A program made the translations under genes and the position numbers. From an uncultured Flavobacteriales bacterium (GTDB taxonomy: Bacteria > Bacteroidota > Bacteroidia > Flavobacteriales > Weeksellaceae), in the NCBI GenBank assembly GCA_937973555.1, contig CALJKL010000022.1:1-16807 (forward strand): 16,807 nt of DNA. Reading direction: 5' to 3'. Positions 6,963-14,020 of this stretch are shown one piece after another (position 1 is the stretch's first letter; every line of letters starts with the position of its first letter). Under the pieces are notes generated by a model that did not search any database, had not been told where the DNA came from, and worked only from the letters and a program-made list of their open reading frames with translations.

Positions 6963-8828
6963 ATGTTATTTAACGAAATATACGATGTAATAGTAGTTGG
7001 TGCGGGTCATGCTGGTTGTGAGGCTGCTGCAGCTGCAGCCAATTTAGGCTCTAAAACGATGCTGGTAACCATGAATATGCAAACCATTGGTCAAATGTCT
7101 TGTAATCCTGCTATGGGCGGAATTGCAAAGGGACAAATCGTAAGAGAAATTGATGCTATGGGTGGTTATAGTGGTATTGTAGCTGATAAATCAGCAATAC
7201 AGTTCAAAATGTTAAACCTTTCTAAAGGGCCGGCTATGTGGTCTCCTAGAACACAAAACGACAGAATGAAGTTCGCTGAAGAATGGAGAATGGCTTTAGA
7301 AAACACTCCAAATCTTGATTTTTTTCAAGATATGGCAAAATCTCTTATCATCAAAGATGGCAAAGCAGCGGGTATTGTTACTTCCCTTGGTATAGAAATA
7401 AGATCTAAATCTGTTGTATTAACCAATGGTACTTTTCTCAATGGCCTCATCCATGTAGGGGATAAACAGTTAGGTGGCGGTAGGATGGGTGAACCAAAAG
7501 CTTATGGAATCACAGAGCAATTAGTAGATTTAGGGTTTGAAGCCGGTAGAATGAAGACAGGAACGCCTGTTCGTGTAGATGGTAGAAGTCTAGATTACAC
7601 CAAAATGGAAGAACAAGCTGGTGACGAAAATCCACAAAAATTTAGTTATCTAGATACTCCAAAGCTTACGCATCAAAAGAGTTGCTATATCACTTACACC
7701 AATGATACAGTACATGAAATTTTAAAAACAGGATTTGATAAATCTCCAATGTTTAATGGTACTATTCAAAGTATTGGCCCAAGATATTGTCCAAGTATTG
7801 AAGATAAAATAAACCGTTTTGCAGAAAGAAATAGGCATCAATTATTCGCAGAACCAGAAGGTTGGAATACAGTAGAAGTTTATGTAAATGGTTTCAGTTC
7901 TTCTCTTCCGGAAGATGTGCAGCTAAAAGCTTTACACCATGTTCCAGGTTTTGAAAAAGCCAAAATATTTAGACCGGGATACGCCATAGAATATGATTAC
8001 TTCCCTCCTACCCAATTAAAACATACCTTAGAAACCAAACTGGTAGAAAATCTTTATTTTGCTGGTCAAATAAATGGCACTACAGGATACGAAGAAGCCG
8101 CAGGACAGGGTCTAATGGCGGGGATAAATGCCCATAATAAAGTACATGAAAAGGATGAATTTATATTGAGCAGAGACGAAGCTTATATAGGTGTTTTGAT
8201 TGATGATTTGATTACAAAAGGAACAGAAGAGCCTTATAGAATGTTTACTTCAAGAGCAGAATACAGATTACTTTTGAGACAAGATAATGCAGATATAAGG
8301 CTTACGGAAAAGGCATATAATTTAGGTTTAGCCAAAGAAGATAGACTAAAAAACATGGAAGAAAAAGTCTTAAAATCACAAGAATTAGAAACATTTTTAA
8401 GAGAAACTTCTTTGAAGCCAGGTATTATTAATCCAATATTGGAGGAGAATGAGAGTTCACCTGTAGACCAAGCATATAGAGCTTCTCAAATTCTTACAAG
8501 ACCTAATATTACGCTTGAAAAAATTTCTGCCATTGATTTTATCAAAGAAAAAACAGCTCTTTATAACGAGGAACAAAAAGAACAGGCAGAAATAAATATT
8601 AAATACAAAGGGTATATAGAAAAAGAAAAGGAAAACGTAGCTAAACTACAGCGTTTAGAAACCATTAGAATACCGGAGGATTTTGATTATTCTAAAATAA
8701 CCTCTCTTTCTGCAGAGGCTAAACAAAAGTTAGATAAAATAAAACCAAAAACTATTGCACAAGCAGGAAGAATAAGTGGCGTTTCTCCGGCAGACATTAA
8801 TGTGCTATTGATTTTTCTAGGAAGATAA
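6963..8828 (+). CDS. mnmG: tRNA uridine-5-carboxymethylaminomethyl modification enzyme MnmG (GidA)
   Basis: FAD-dependent partner of MnmE; together they install the carboxymethylaminomethyl group on wobble uridine 34 of certain tRNAs, using methylene-tetrahydrofolate. The 621-residue length is typical. The FAD Rossmann motif GAGHAG is at residues 13-18. The conserved motif SCNPAMGG contains C46, and GPRYCPSIEDK contains C276; these are the two cysteines conserved in MnmG. NGTTGYEEAAGQG and the TSRAEYRLLLRQDNAD segment are also family signatures. The C-terminal helical domain, which binds MnmE and tRNA, is complete (ending ISGVSPADINVLLIFLGR). The gene is bracketed by two parS palindromes. mnmG/gidA lies near the replication origin in many bacteria, which fits the candidate origin about 2.5 kb downstream. 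Confidence 0.97.
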   Translation: MLFNEIYDVIVVGAGHAGCEAAAAAANLGSKTMLVTMNMQTIGQMSCNPAMGGIAKGQIVREIDAMGGYSGIVADKSAIQFKMLNLSKGPAMWSPRTQNDRMKFAEEWRMALENTPNLDFFQDMAKSLIIKDGKAAGIVTSLGIEIRSKSVVLTNGTFLNGLIHVGDKQLGGGRMGEPKAYGITEQLVDLGFEAGRMKTGTPVRVDGRSLDYTKMEEQAGDENPQKFSYLDTPKLTHQKSCYITYTNDTVHEILKTGFDKSPMFNGTIQSIGPRYCPSIEDKINRFAERNRHQLFAEPEGWNTVEVYVNGFSSSLPEDVQLKALHHVPGFEKAKIFRPGYAIEYDYFPPTQLKHTLETKLVENLYFAGQINGTTGYEEAAGQGLMAGINAHNKVHEKDEFILSRDEAYIGVLIDDLITKGTEEPYRMFTSRAEYRLLLRQDNADIRLTEKAYNLGLAKEDRLKNMEEKVLKSQELETFLRETSLKPGIINPILEENESSPVDQAYRASQILTRPNITLEKISAIDFIKEKTALYNEEQKEQAEINIKYKGYIEKEKENVAKLQRLETIRIPEDFDYSKITSLSAEAKQKLDKIKPKTIAQAGRISGVSPADINVLLIFLGR

Positions 8829-8835
8829 ATTGTAA

Positions 8836-8855
8836 AATGTTTCACGTGAAACATT
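8836..8855. promoter_or_regulatory. parS site (ParB-binding centromere), copy 2
   Basis: TGTTTCACGTGAAACA at 8838-8853 is a second exact parS consensus. With two flanking bases on each side it is a 20-base perfect palindrome. It sits between the mnmG stop (8828) and the methyltransferase ATG (8878), 1,908 bases from copy 1. No third copy was found in the window. Confidence 0.93.
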
Positions 8856-8877
8856 AGGATAAAAGAAAGGCATATTC

Positions 8878-9696
8878 ATGAAAATAAAAGATTATTTCCT
8901 TACCCAAGAAGACTTTGAAATCAAAGAAACAAAAATAGAAGGAATTTATAAAACCTTCCCTATTCCGGAAAACATTGGGAAGTATTATGAAAGCAAAGAC
9001 TACATTTCTCACCATCAAGATTCCGGTTCTTTTAAAGAAAAAATTTACAAGTTTATACAATCTTTTAATCTCAATTACAAAAGAAATATTCTATCTAAAG
9101 AAGTTTTTGAAAATGCAAAGGTTTTAGATTATGGATGCGGTGCTGGTGAATTTCTAAAGCACATTGAAAATGATGTAGAGACATTTGGTTTTGAACCGAA
9201 TGATGCCGCAAGAAATTTTGCCCAACAAAAAACATCCAAAACAAAATTTATATCTAATCTGGAAGACATAGAAAATGAAAGTCTAGATGCTATTACCCTT
9301 TGGCATGTATTTGAGCACATTGAAAATCAAAAAGAAATACTTTCTCAATTTCATCAAAAATTAAAAACAAACGGAACTCTAATTATTGCTGTTCCTAATT
9401 GTTCTTCATATGATGCTAAATATTATCAAAAATTCTGGGCAGCATACGATGTACCAAGACACATTTTTCATTTCTCAAAAAAAGGAATGGAAAAATTAAT
9501 GAACAACGAAAATTGGAAATTAGAAAAAATAAGACCTCTTCTTTTTGATTCTTTCTACATTTCTATTTTGAGTGAAAAATATAAGAAAAACCCACTTTCT
9601 TGGATTTTTGGAGGAATTAGAGGAGCTATTTCTAACATAAAAGCATCAAAAACGGGAGAATTTTCTAGTTTGATATACATAATCAAAAAAAATTAG
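8878..9696 (+). CDS. Class I SAM-dependent methyltransferase (Methyltransf_23 / UbiG-like)
   Basis: A 272-residue cytosolic methyltransferase of unknown substrate. The Rossmann SAM-binding motif I is DYGCGAG (84-90), followed by the acidic residue E106 in GFEP that would contact the SAM ribose. LDAITLWHVFEHI (136-148) and NGTLIIAVPN (165-174) are the usual later motifs of this fold. The N-terminal ~80 residues (KYYESKDYISHHQDSGS) resemble, from memory, Bacteroidetes methyltransferases of this type placed next to mnmG. No membrane segment is evident. It starts 22 bases after parS copy 2 and is the last gene of the + strand run, ending before the 9761 terminator. A role in modifying RNA, a protein or a small molecule cannot be decided from sequence. 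Confidence 0.85.
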   Translation: MKIKDYFLTQEDFEIKETKIEGIYKTFPIPENIGKYYESKDYISHHQDSGSFKEKIYKFIQSFNLNYKRNILSKEVFENAKVLDYGCGAGEFLKHIENDVETFGFEPNDAARNFAQQKTSKTKFISNLEDIENESLDAITLWHVFEHIENQKEILSQFHQKLKTNGTLIIAVPNCSSYDAKYYQKFWAAYDVPRHIFHFSKKGMEKLMNNENWKLEKIRPLLFDSFYISILSEKYKKNPLSWIFGGIRGAISNIKASKTGEFSSLIYIIKKN

Positions 9697-9760
9697 AAAA
9701 TCGATTTTTGATATATTTCTGAAGGTCAATTTTTAAAGTAATCTTTAAAAAAATAAAAAA

Positions 9761-9791
9761 GAGTTCATGAAAATTCACGAACTCTTTTTTT
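9761..9791. terminator. Bidirectional intrinsic terminator between the methyltransferase gene and pgk
   Basis: GAGTTCATG (9761-9769) pairs with CACGAACTC (9776-9784) with one A-C mismatch and a six-base loop. It is followed by seven T on the plus strand and preceded by an A-rich run (9747-9760) that serves as a U-tract for the minus strand. The two flanking genes converge here. Confidence 0.85.
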
Positions 9792-9809
9792 GTTCAAAAA
9801 ATATTTATT

Positions 9810-11000
9810 TTAATTATTGACCGCCGCAACTCCCGGAAGTTCTAATCCTTCCAAAGATTCTAACATGGCACCTCCTCCGGTAGAAACATAAGAAACTTTA
9901 TCTGCATATCCGTTCTGTTTTACAAAAGCTACAGAGTCTCCCCCTCCTACTAAAGAGAAAGCGCCTAATTGGGTAGACTCATAGATACTATCCCCTAAAG
10001 CTTTAGTTCCGTTGGCAAAGTTGGTCATTTCAAAAACCCCTACCGGCCCGTTCCAAAGAATCGTTTTAGAATTCATAATCACATCATGATTAATTTCTCT
10101 GGTCTTAGGACCTGCATCCATCCCTTGCCATCCTTCAGGAATATGATAAATATCCACTTCTTGTCTATTAGCATCATTACTGAAATCATCTGCAATAACC
10201 ACATCCACAGGAAGATACACTTTTACGTTTTGTTGTTTTGCTTTTTCTAAAATTTCTAAAGCCAACTCTTGCTTATCTGCTTCTAATAAAGAATTACCTA
10301 TATTACCTCCTAATGCTTTAATAAAAGTAAAAGACATTCCTCCACCTATAATCAGATTATCTATAGCAGGTAAAATATTTTCTATGATTGTAATTTTAGT
10401 AGAAACTTTAGAACCTCCTAAAATAGCAGTAATAGGCTTCTCTCCACTTCTTAAAACTTTATCTATTGCTTCTAATTCTTTCGCCATTAGCAAACCGAAA
10501 AATTTAGTTGAAGGAAAAAATTGAGCAATTACAGATGTAGAAGCATGGGCTCTATGGGCAGTACCAAAAGCATCATTAACATATACATCACCTAATTTTG
10601 ATAATTTTTCAGCGAATTCTATATCTCCCGCCTCTTCTTCATTATAAAATCTTAGATTTTCTAATAATAAAACTTCTCCTGGTAAAAGTTCCGAAGCCGC
10701 TTTCTCTGCAATTTCTCCTATACAATCCGAAGCAAATTTTACTTCTTTTCCTAAAACTTTAGAAACTTCATTTACAATATTAGAAAGAGAGAATTCTGGA
10801 TTAGATTGTCCTTTTGGTCTTCCTAAATGAGTCATGATGATTACAGAACCCCCATCATTTATTATTTTATCTATAGTAGGCTTAGCAGCAACTATTCTTG
10901 TATTATCCGTTACTTTATTATTTTCATCTTGCGGAACATTAAAATCTACCCTTACCAAAGCCTTCTTTCCGGCAAAATTAAAATCATTAATCGTTTTCAT
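9810..11000 (-). CDS. pgk: Phosphoglycerate kinase
   Basis: Glycolytic and gluconeogenic enzyme that interconverts 1,3-bisphosphoglycerate + ADP and 3-phosphoglycerate + ATP in the cytosol. The 396-residue length is normal. Visible motifs are the N-terminal RVDFNVP (17-23), HLGRPKG (58-64) and the GTAHRAHAS substrate-binding segment. Further on are the hinge-side ILGGSKVSTKI, the nucleotide-binding WNGPVGVFE, and GGGDSVAF followed by STGGGAMLE at the C-terminus. It is transcribed alone on the minus strand, toward the methyltransferase gene, with which it shares a terminator. A TAnnTTTG element lies about 50 bases upstream. The gene borders the AT-rich candidate origin on its 5' side. Confidence 0.98.
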   Translation of the reverse strand: MKTINDFNFAGKKALVRVDFNVPQDENNKVTDNTRIVAAKPTIDKIINDGGSVIIMTHLGRPKGQSNPEFSLSNIVNEVSKVLGKEVKFASDCIGEIAEKAASELLPGEVLLLENLRFYNEEEAGDIEFAEKLSKLGDVYVNDAFGTAHRAHASTSVIAQFFPSTKFFGLLMAKELEAIDKVLRSGEKPITAILGGSKVSTKITIIENILPAIDNLIIGGGMSFTFIKALGGNIGNSLLEADKQELALEILEKAKQQNVKVYLPVDVVIADDFSNDANRQEVDIYHIPEGWQGMDAGPKTREINHDVIMNSKTILWNGPVGVFEMTNFANGTKALGDSIYESTQLGAFSLVGGGDSVAFVKQNGYADKVSYVSTGGGAMLESLEGLELPGVAAVNN

Positions 11001-11050
11001 ATAAATATTTCTTTTAAAGGTTTTTTTAAACTTTTCGTTTTTTAGTTACA

Positions 11051-11058
11051 CAAATTTA
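11051..11058 (-). promoter_or_regulatory. Candidate -7 element of the pgk promoter
   Basis: Read on the minus strand, this is TAAATTTG, matching TAnnTTTG, about 50 bases before the pgk ATG. I see no clear TTG at the expected -33 distance, so it is only a half match. Confidence 0.35.
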
Positions 11059-11186
11059 ACATTTATAAAATGGCATAAAGAAAAAAAGGAGAAAAAATTT
11101 CCACAAAAAATTCAAAACAAATTTTAACAACTTTATTTCTTTTTAAAAAAAATAAAATTGAAAATTGTTGTTGTAGTCGTGAATTT

Positions 11187-11195
11187 TGTGGAAAA
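11187..11195 (-). promoter_or_regulatory. DnaA-box-like 9-mer
   Basis: Plus strand TGTGGAAAA, i.e. TTTTCCACA on the minus strand; it differs from TTATCCACA only at position 3. Confidence 0.45.
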
Positions 11196-11285
11196 ATAAT
11201 TCTATTTTTTTTATAACATTTAGTTGAACTTTAAATCATATTTAATTCACAACGTAATCATCTGATATTAAATGAATATTTAGGC

Positions 11286-11294
11286 TTATCAACA
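11286..11294 (+). promoter_or_regulatory. DnaA-box-like 9-mer
   Basis: TTATCAACA, one mismatch (position 6) from TTATCCACA. It overlaps the palindrome AACAATTGTT at 11291-11300. Confidence 0.45.
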
Positions 11295-11453
11295 ATTGTT
11301 AATAATTAAAAATTTTATTCATTACCAATAAACTTATTGCTGAAAACTTTGGAATATTTACCATTAAACTTTTCAAAAAAAAAGAATGGTTTTGAATGAT
11401 AAAATTTCTATTAAACAAAATTTCTGAGACTAAAAAGAAATAGTTTATAATAG

Positions 11454-11462
11454 TTTTCCACA
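11454..11462 (+). promoter_or_regulatory. DnaA-box-like 9-mer
   Basis: TTTTCCACA, the same variant as the inverted copy at 11187-11195. The palindrome TTGTTAACAA lies 13 bases further on. Confidence 0.45.
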
Positions 11463-11591
11463 GATTAATTTATAGTTGTTAACAATTCATTATGAATAAG
11501 AAAAACATCATTAAATTCCTGATAATAAGATAATTAAAAAAGAGTAAAATTCTTAAAACCCTGTAAATAAAAGGTTTAAAATTTTGACAAT

Positions 11592-11624
11592 AAAAAAACA
11601 GCCTCAATTTCTTGAAACTGTTTT
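11592..11624 (-). terminator. Strand-specific terminator of the DUF4293 gene
   Basis: On the minus strand the RNA would fold AAACAGUUUCAA, loop GAAA, UUGAGGCUGUUU. This is a 12-pair stem with two G-U wobbles and a GNRA tetraloop, followed by a U-rich run. On the plus strand the two wobbles become C-A mismatches, so the signal favours the minus strand. It lies 26 bases past the DUF4293 stop. Confidence 0.75.
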
Positions 11625-11649
11625 CACTCAAAATAAATCGTTGTAAGAT

Positions 11650-12039
11650 TTATCGAATTCTGTCTACAGATTTTACGAGTTTCTCGTCTTTTCTGATGTA
11701 GATATTTGCCAGAAGCAAACAAAACACAGAAATGAGAGGGAATGCCAACTCAATACCTTTCTCAGGAAAATGAATTCCTCCAGATAAATTTAGTAACCAG
11801 AAAATCAATAAACCGGTCAACAAAACGTTTATGAAAATGTTGAAATTATTCAACAGAATCTGTCTTGATCTTTTTTTGTAACTGAAAATAGCCGCTATGG
11901 CTAAAATAAATGAAACCAAACTGAGCGTTGCCGCCACATACACACTACCAAAAAGTATAACATCCATGGCGGTAAAATGTAATGCCACCTCAGACAATAC
12001 TACGAGGAATAGGAATATAGTTTGTATTCTCTGTATCAT
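11650..12039 (-). CDS. DUF4293 family integral membrane protein
   Basis: A 129-residue inner-membrane protein with four predicted transmembrane segments, at about residues 5-24, 33-52, 63-83 and 95-112. A basic loop (KKRSRQ) follows the second segment and a charged tail ends the protein. The start MIQRIQTIFL at 12039 matches the typical DUF4293 N-terminus. An upstream in-frame ATG at 12096 would add 19 residues that overlap the promoter, so I reject it. The family is restricted to Bacteroidetes as far as I recall, often sits beside rho as it does here, and has no established function. A well-formed promoter places the transcript start almost on the ATG. Confidence 0.85.
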   Translation of the reverse strand: MIQRIQTIFLFLVVLSEVALHFTAMDVILFGSVYVAATLSLVSFILAIAAIFSYKKRSRQILLNNFNIFINVLLTGLLIFWLLNLSGGIHFPEKGIELAFPLISVFCLLLANIYIRKDEKLVKSVDRIR

Positions 12040-12046
12040 TCTGATG

Positions 12047-12077
12047 CAAAAATAATTTATTTTTTTGTATTTCTCAA
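12047..12077 (-). promoter_or_regulatory. Promoter of the DUF4293 gene
   Basis: On the minus strand, TTG (12077-12075), a 20-base spacer and TATTTTTG (12054-12047) match the flavobacterial TTG-N17-23-TAnnTTTG promoter. The -7 element ends only 7 bases before the ATG, implying a nearly leaderless mRNA. Confidence 0.6.
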
Positions 12078-12093
12078 AAAAAGTGTAGATTTG
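12065..12093 (+). promoter_or_regulatory. Promoter of rho
   Basis: TTG (12065-12067), an 18-base spacer and TAGATTTG (12086-12093) match the flavobacterial promoter consensus. The predicted start near 12098 leaves a leader of about 84 bases. Its -33 end overlaps the -33 end of the divergent DUF4293 promoter. Confidence 0.6.
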
Positions 12094-12116
12094 CATTATC
12101 AGTTCAGCAAAAAAGA

Positions 12117-12132
12117 AGAATCGCCCGGTTCT
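12117..12132 (+). promoter_or_regulatory. Small hairpin in the rho leader
   Basis: AGAATC (12117-12122), loop GCCC and GGTTCT (12127-12132) pair over six positions with one T-G wobble. AGC (12106-12108) and GCT (12133-12135) could extend it. The leader is otherwise AT-rich, so this is its only GC-containing structure. A regulatory role is speculative. Confidence 0.25.
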
Positions 12133-12181
12133 GCTTTCTTACTCACATTTACTTATTTATTACAATTTTTTCACATATTCT

Positions 12182-13888
12182 ATGTTTAACATCGAAACAT
12201 TAAGGTCTAAATCCCTTGCGGAATTAGATCAAATTTCAAAAAATTTAGGAATTAAAGTGCCTAAAAACAGTTCTGAAGAAACCATTGTATTTGCAATTTT
12301 AGATTTTCAGGCCTCTAATCCTATGGCAGCAAAAGAATATTACAATGCCACAGAAAAAACTATGGAAGAAAATAAACCAAAAACCACTATAGAAAAACCT
12401 AAAAAAGAAAAGCAGCCGGCTCCGAAAAAGAGACCTGAGAAAACAGCTGAACTTTTTACTGAAAATGCAACAGATGGTACTGCGGCAGAAAATAAACCTC
12501 AGGAAAATAACCCTATTAAAAAGCAAAGAACAAGAATTGCTCCTCAGGCAAAAGAAAAACCTTCTGAGCCGGAAATAAATGCAGAAGCGAAAGAAGAAGT
12601 GAAGCATGAAGAAAAACCTGCGGAAAACAATCAATCTAAACAGGAAAGAAATCCTCAGAAAAAGCAGCAGCAAAATCAAAAAAACACCCCCAAAAACCCT
12701 AACCAAAATCAACCACAGCAGCAAAATAGCCAAGTATCAGCCGAAGACAATCAGCCGAAAAAGGAATTTAATTTTGATAATATGGTTGTGGTAGAAGGCG
12801 TTTTGGAAATCCTTCCAGATAATTACGGTTTCCTTCGTTCTTCGGATTTCAGTTATATTTCTTCGCCAGATGACGTGTTTGTTTCCACTCAGCAAATCAG
12901 AAATTACGGTCTAAAAACCGGTGATACTGTAAAAGGAATCGTAAGACTACCAAAAGAAGGAGAAAAATATTTTTCACTTCAAAAACCGATAGAGGTAAAC
13001 GGAAGAGATTTGGATTTCATAAAGGACAGAGTAGCTTTTGAATATCTAACTCCCCTTTTCCCACAGGAAAAATTCAATTTAGCAGGTAAAAACGCTACTA
13101 TTTCTACTAGAATTGTAGATCTTTTTGCGCCAATTGGTAAAGGACAGCGCGCCATGATTGTGGCACAACCTAAAACAGGTAAAACCATGCTTCTGAAGGA
13201 TATTGCCAATTCCATTTCGGCCAATCATCCGGAAGCTTATATGATGATTTTACTGATAGACGAAAGACCGGAAGAGGTAACCGATATGTCTAGAAGTGTT
13301 AATGCAGAAGTAATTGCTTCTACCTTTGACGAATCTGCCGATAAACATGTAAAAGTAGCCAATTTGGTTTTGGCGAAAGCTCAAAGAATGGTAGAATGCG
13401 GACATGATGTAGTGATTCTTTTAGACTCTATTACAAGATTGGCAAGAGCCTACAACACGGTTACTCCTGCTTCAGGGAAGGTGCTTTCCGGAGGGGTAGA
13501 TGCCAATGCCATGCACAAACCAAAAAGATTCTTCGGGGCAGCAAGAAAAATTGAAAATGGAGGATCCTTAACCATTATTGCAACAGCATTGATAGACACA
13601 GGTTCTAAAATGGACGAGGTAATCTTTGAAGAATTCAAAGGAACAGGAAACATGGAATTACAGTTAGACAGAAAAATATCTAACAAGCGTATTTTCCCTG
13701 CGGTAGATTTGGTGGCTTCTTCTACCCGTAGAGATGACCTTCTTCTAGATGAAACTACCCAACAAAGAATGTGGATTCTTAGAAAATATCTTGCAGATAT
13801 GAACCCTCTAGAAGCGATGGAATTTGTACAAAAACAGATACAAACCACTCGCAGCAACGAAGAGTTTCTGATGAGTATGAACAAATAA
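12182..13888 (+). CDS. rho: Transcription termination factor Rho with long disordered insert
   Basis: Hexameric RNA-dependent ATPase that terminates transcription. At 568 residues it is far longer than E. coli Rho (about 420). Residues 1-45 form the SAP-like Rho N-domain (ETLRSKSLAELDQISKNLGI). About 58-197 is a low-complexity stretch rich in Lys, Glu, Asn, Gln and Pro (KKQQQNQKNTPKNPNQNQ), surely disordered. About 200-275 is the RNA-binding cold-shock-like domain (VEGVLEILPDNYGFLRS), followed by the ATPase: Walker A PKTGKT (330-335), the Walker B aspartate D415 in VVILLDSITRLARAYN, and LIDTGSKMDEVIFEEFKGTGNMEL with the secondary RNA-binding and catalytic segments. Such inserts are known in Bacteroidetes Rho; in Bacteroides thetaiotaomicron the insert has been reported to drive condensate formation. 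It is expressed from its own promoter and closed by a strong terminator. Confidence 0.97.
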   Translation: MFNIETLRSKSLAELDQISKNLGIKVPKNSSEETIVFAILDFQASNPMAAKEYYNATEKTMEENKPKTTIEKPKKEKQPAPKKRPEKTAELFTENATDGTAAENKPQENNPIKKQRTRIAPQAKEKPSEPEINAEAKEEVKHEEKPAENNQSKQERNPQKKQQQNQKNTPKNPNQNQPQQQNSQVSAEDNQPKKEFNFDNMVVVEGVLEILPDNYGFLRSSDFSYISSPDDVFVSTQQIRNYGLKTGDTVKGIVRLPKEGEKYFSLQKPIEVNGRDLDFIKDRVAFEYLTPLFPQEKFNLAGKNATISTRIVDLFAPIGKGQRAMIVAQPKTGKTMLLKDIANSISANHPEAYMMILLIDERPEEVTDMSRSVNAEVIASTFDESADKHVKVANLVLAKAQRMVECGHDVVILLDSITRLARAYNTVTPASGKVLSGGVDANAMHKPKRFFGAARKIENGGSLTIIATALIDTGSKMDEVIFEEFKGTGNMELQLDRKISNKRIFPAVDLVASSTRRDDLLLDETTQQRMWILRKYLADMNPLEAMEFVQKQIQTTRSNEEFLMSMNK

Positions 13889-13899
13889 AAACAATAGGC

Positions 13900-13929
13900 A
13901 AAACCACCATCTAGGTGGTTTTTGTTTTC
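13900..13929 (+). terminator. Intrinsic terminator of rho
   Basis: AAAACCACC (13900-13908), five-base loop, GGTGGTTTT (13914-13922), a perfect nine-pair stem followed by a T-rich run. It starts 11 bases after the rho stop. Confidence 0.9.
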
Positions 13930-13989
13930 ATCAATAATTGTTATAAAATTTTTAAAAAATATTGTAAGTAAAAATTTTACAAAAAAATT

Positions 13990-13997
13990 TATCTTTG
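13990..13997 (+). promoter_or_regulatory. Candidate -7 element of the superoxide dismutase promoter
   Basis: TATCTTTG matches TAnnTTTG. The nearest TTG (13962-13964) is 25 bases upstream, slightly too far, so only the -7 element is convincing. The implied leader of about 20 bases supports the ATG at 14021. Confidence 0.5.
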
Positions 13998-14020
13998 AAC
14001 TAATAAAAATCTTAAATATT

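Larger units (their letters stand above)
11059..11591. other. Candidate chromosomal replication origin (oriC), very AT-rich and gene-free
   Basis: Between the pgk promoter region and the DUF4293 terminator there is no plausible gene. Hand counting gives 119 G/C in 11041-11640, about 20% GC against about 35% in the neighbouring genes. It contains three 9-mers one mismatch from the DnaA box TTATCCACA (11187-11195 minus strand, 11286-11294, 11454-11462), a weaker one at 11097-11105 (ATTTCCACA, two mismatches), and palindromes AACAATTGTT (11291-11300) and TTGTTAACAA (11476-11485). Two parS sites lie 2.2-4.1 kb to the left and mnmG is nearby. Gene direction does not show a clean switch around it, since the long left operon points toward it. 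I consider oriC likely but unproven. Confidence 0.55.

Noticed and set aside
10827..11045. 72-residue plus-strand ORF over the pgk start and its upstream region
   Set aside because: Mostly antisense to pgk, no homology signal, and low-complexity Ile/Phe/Tyr composition expected from AT-rich DNA.
12299..12733. 144-residue minus-strand ORF rich in Phe/Leu/Arg that looks like a membrane protein
   Set aside because: It is the reverse complement of the A-rich low-complexity part of rho; Lys/Glu codons read backward give Phe/Leu runs.
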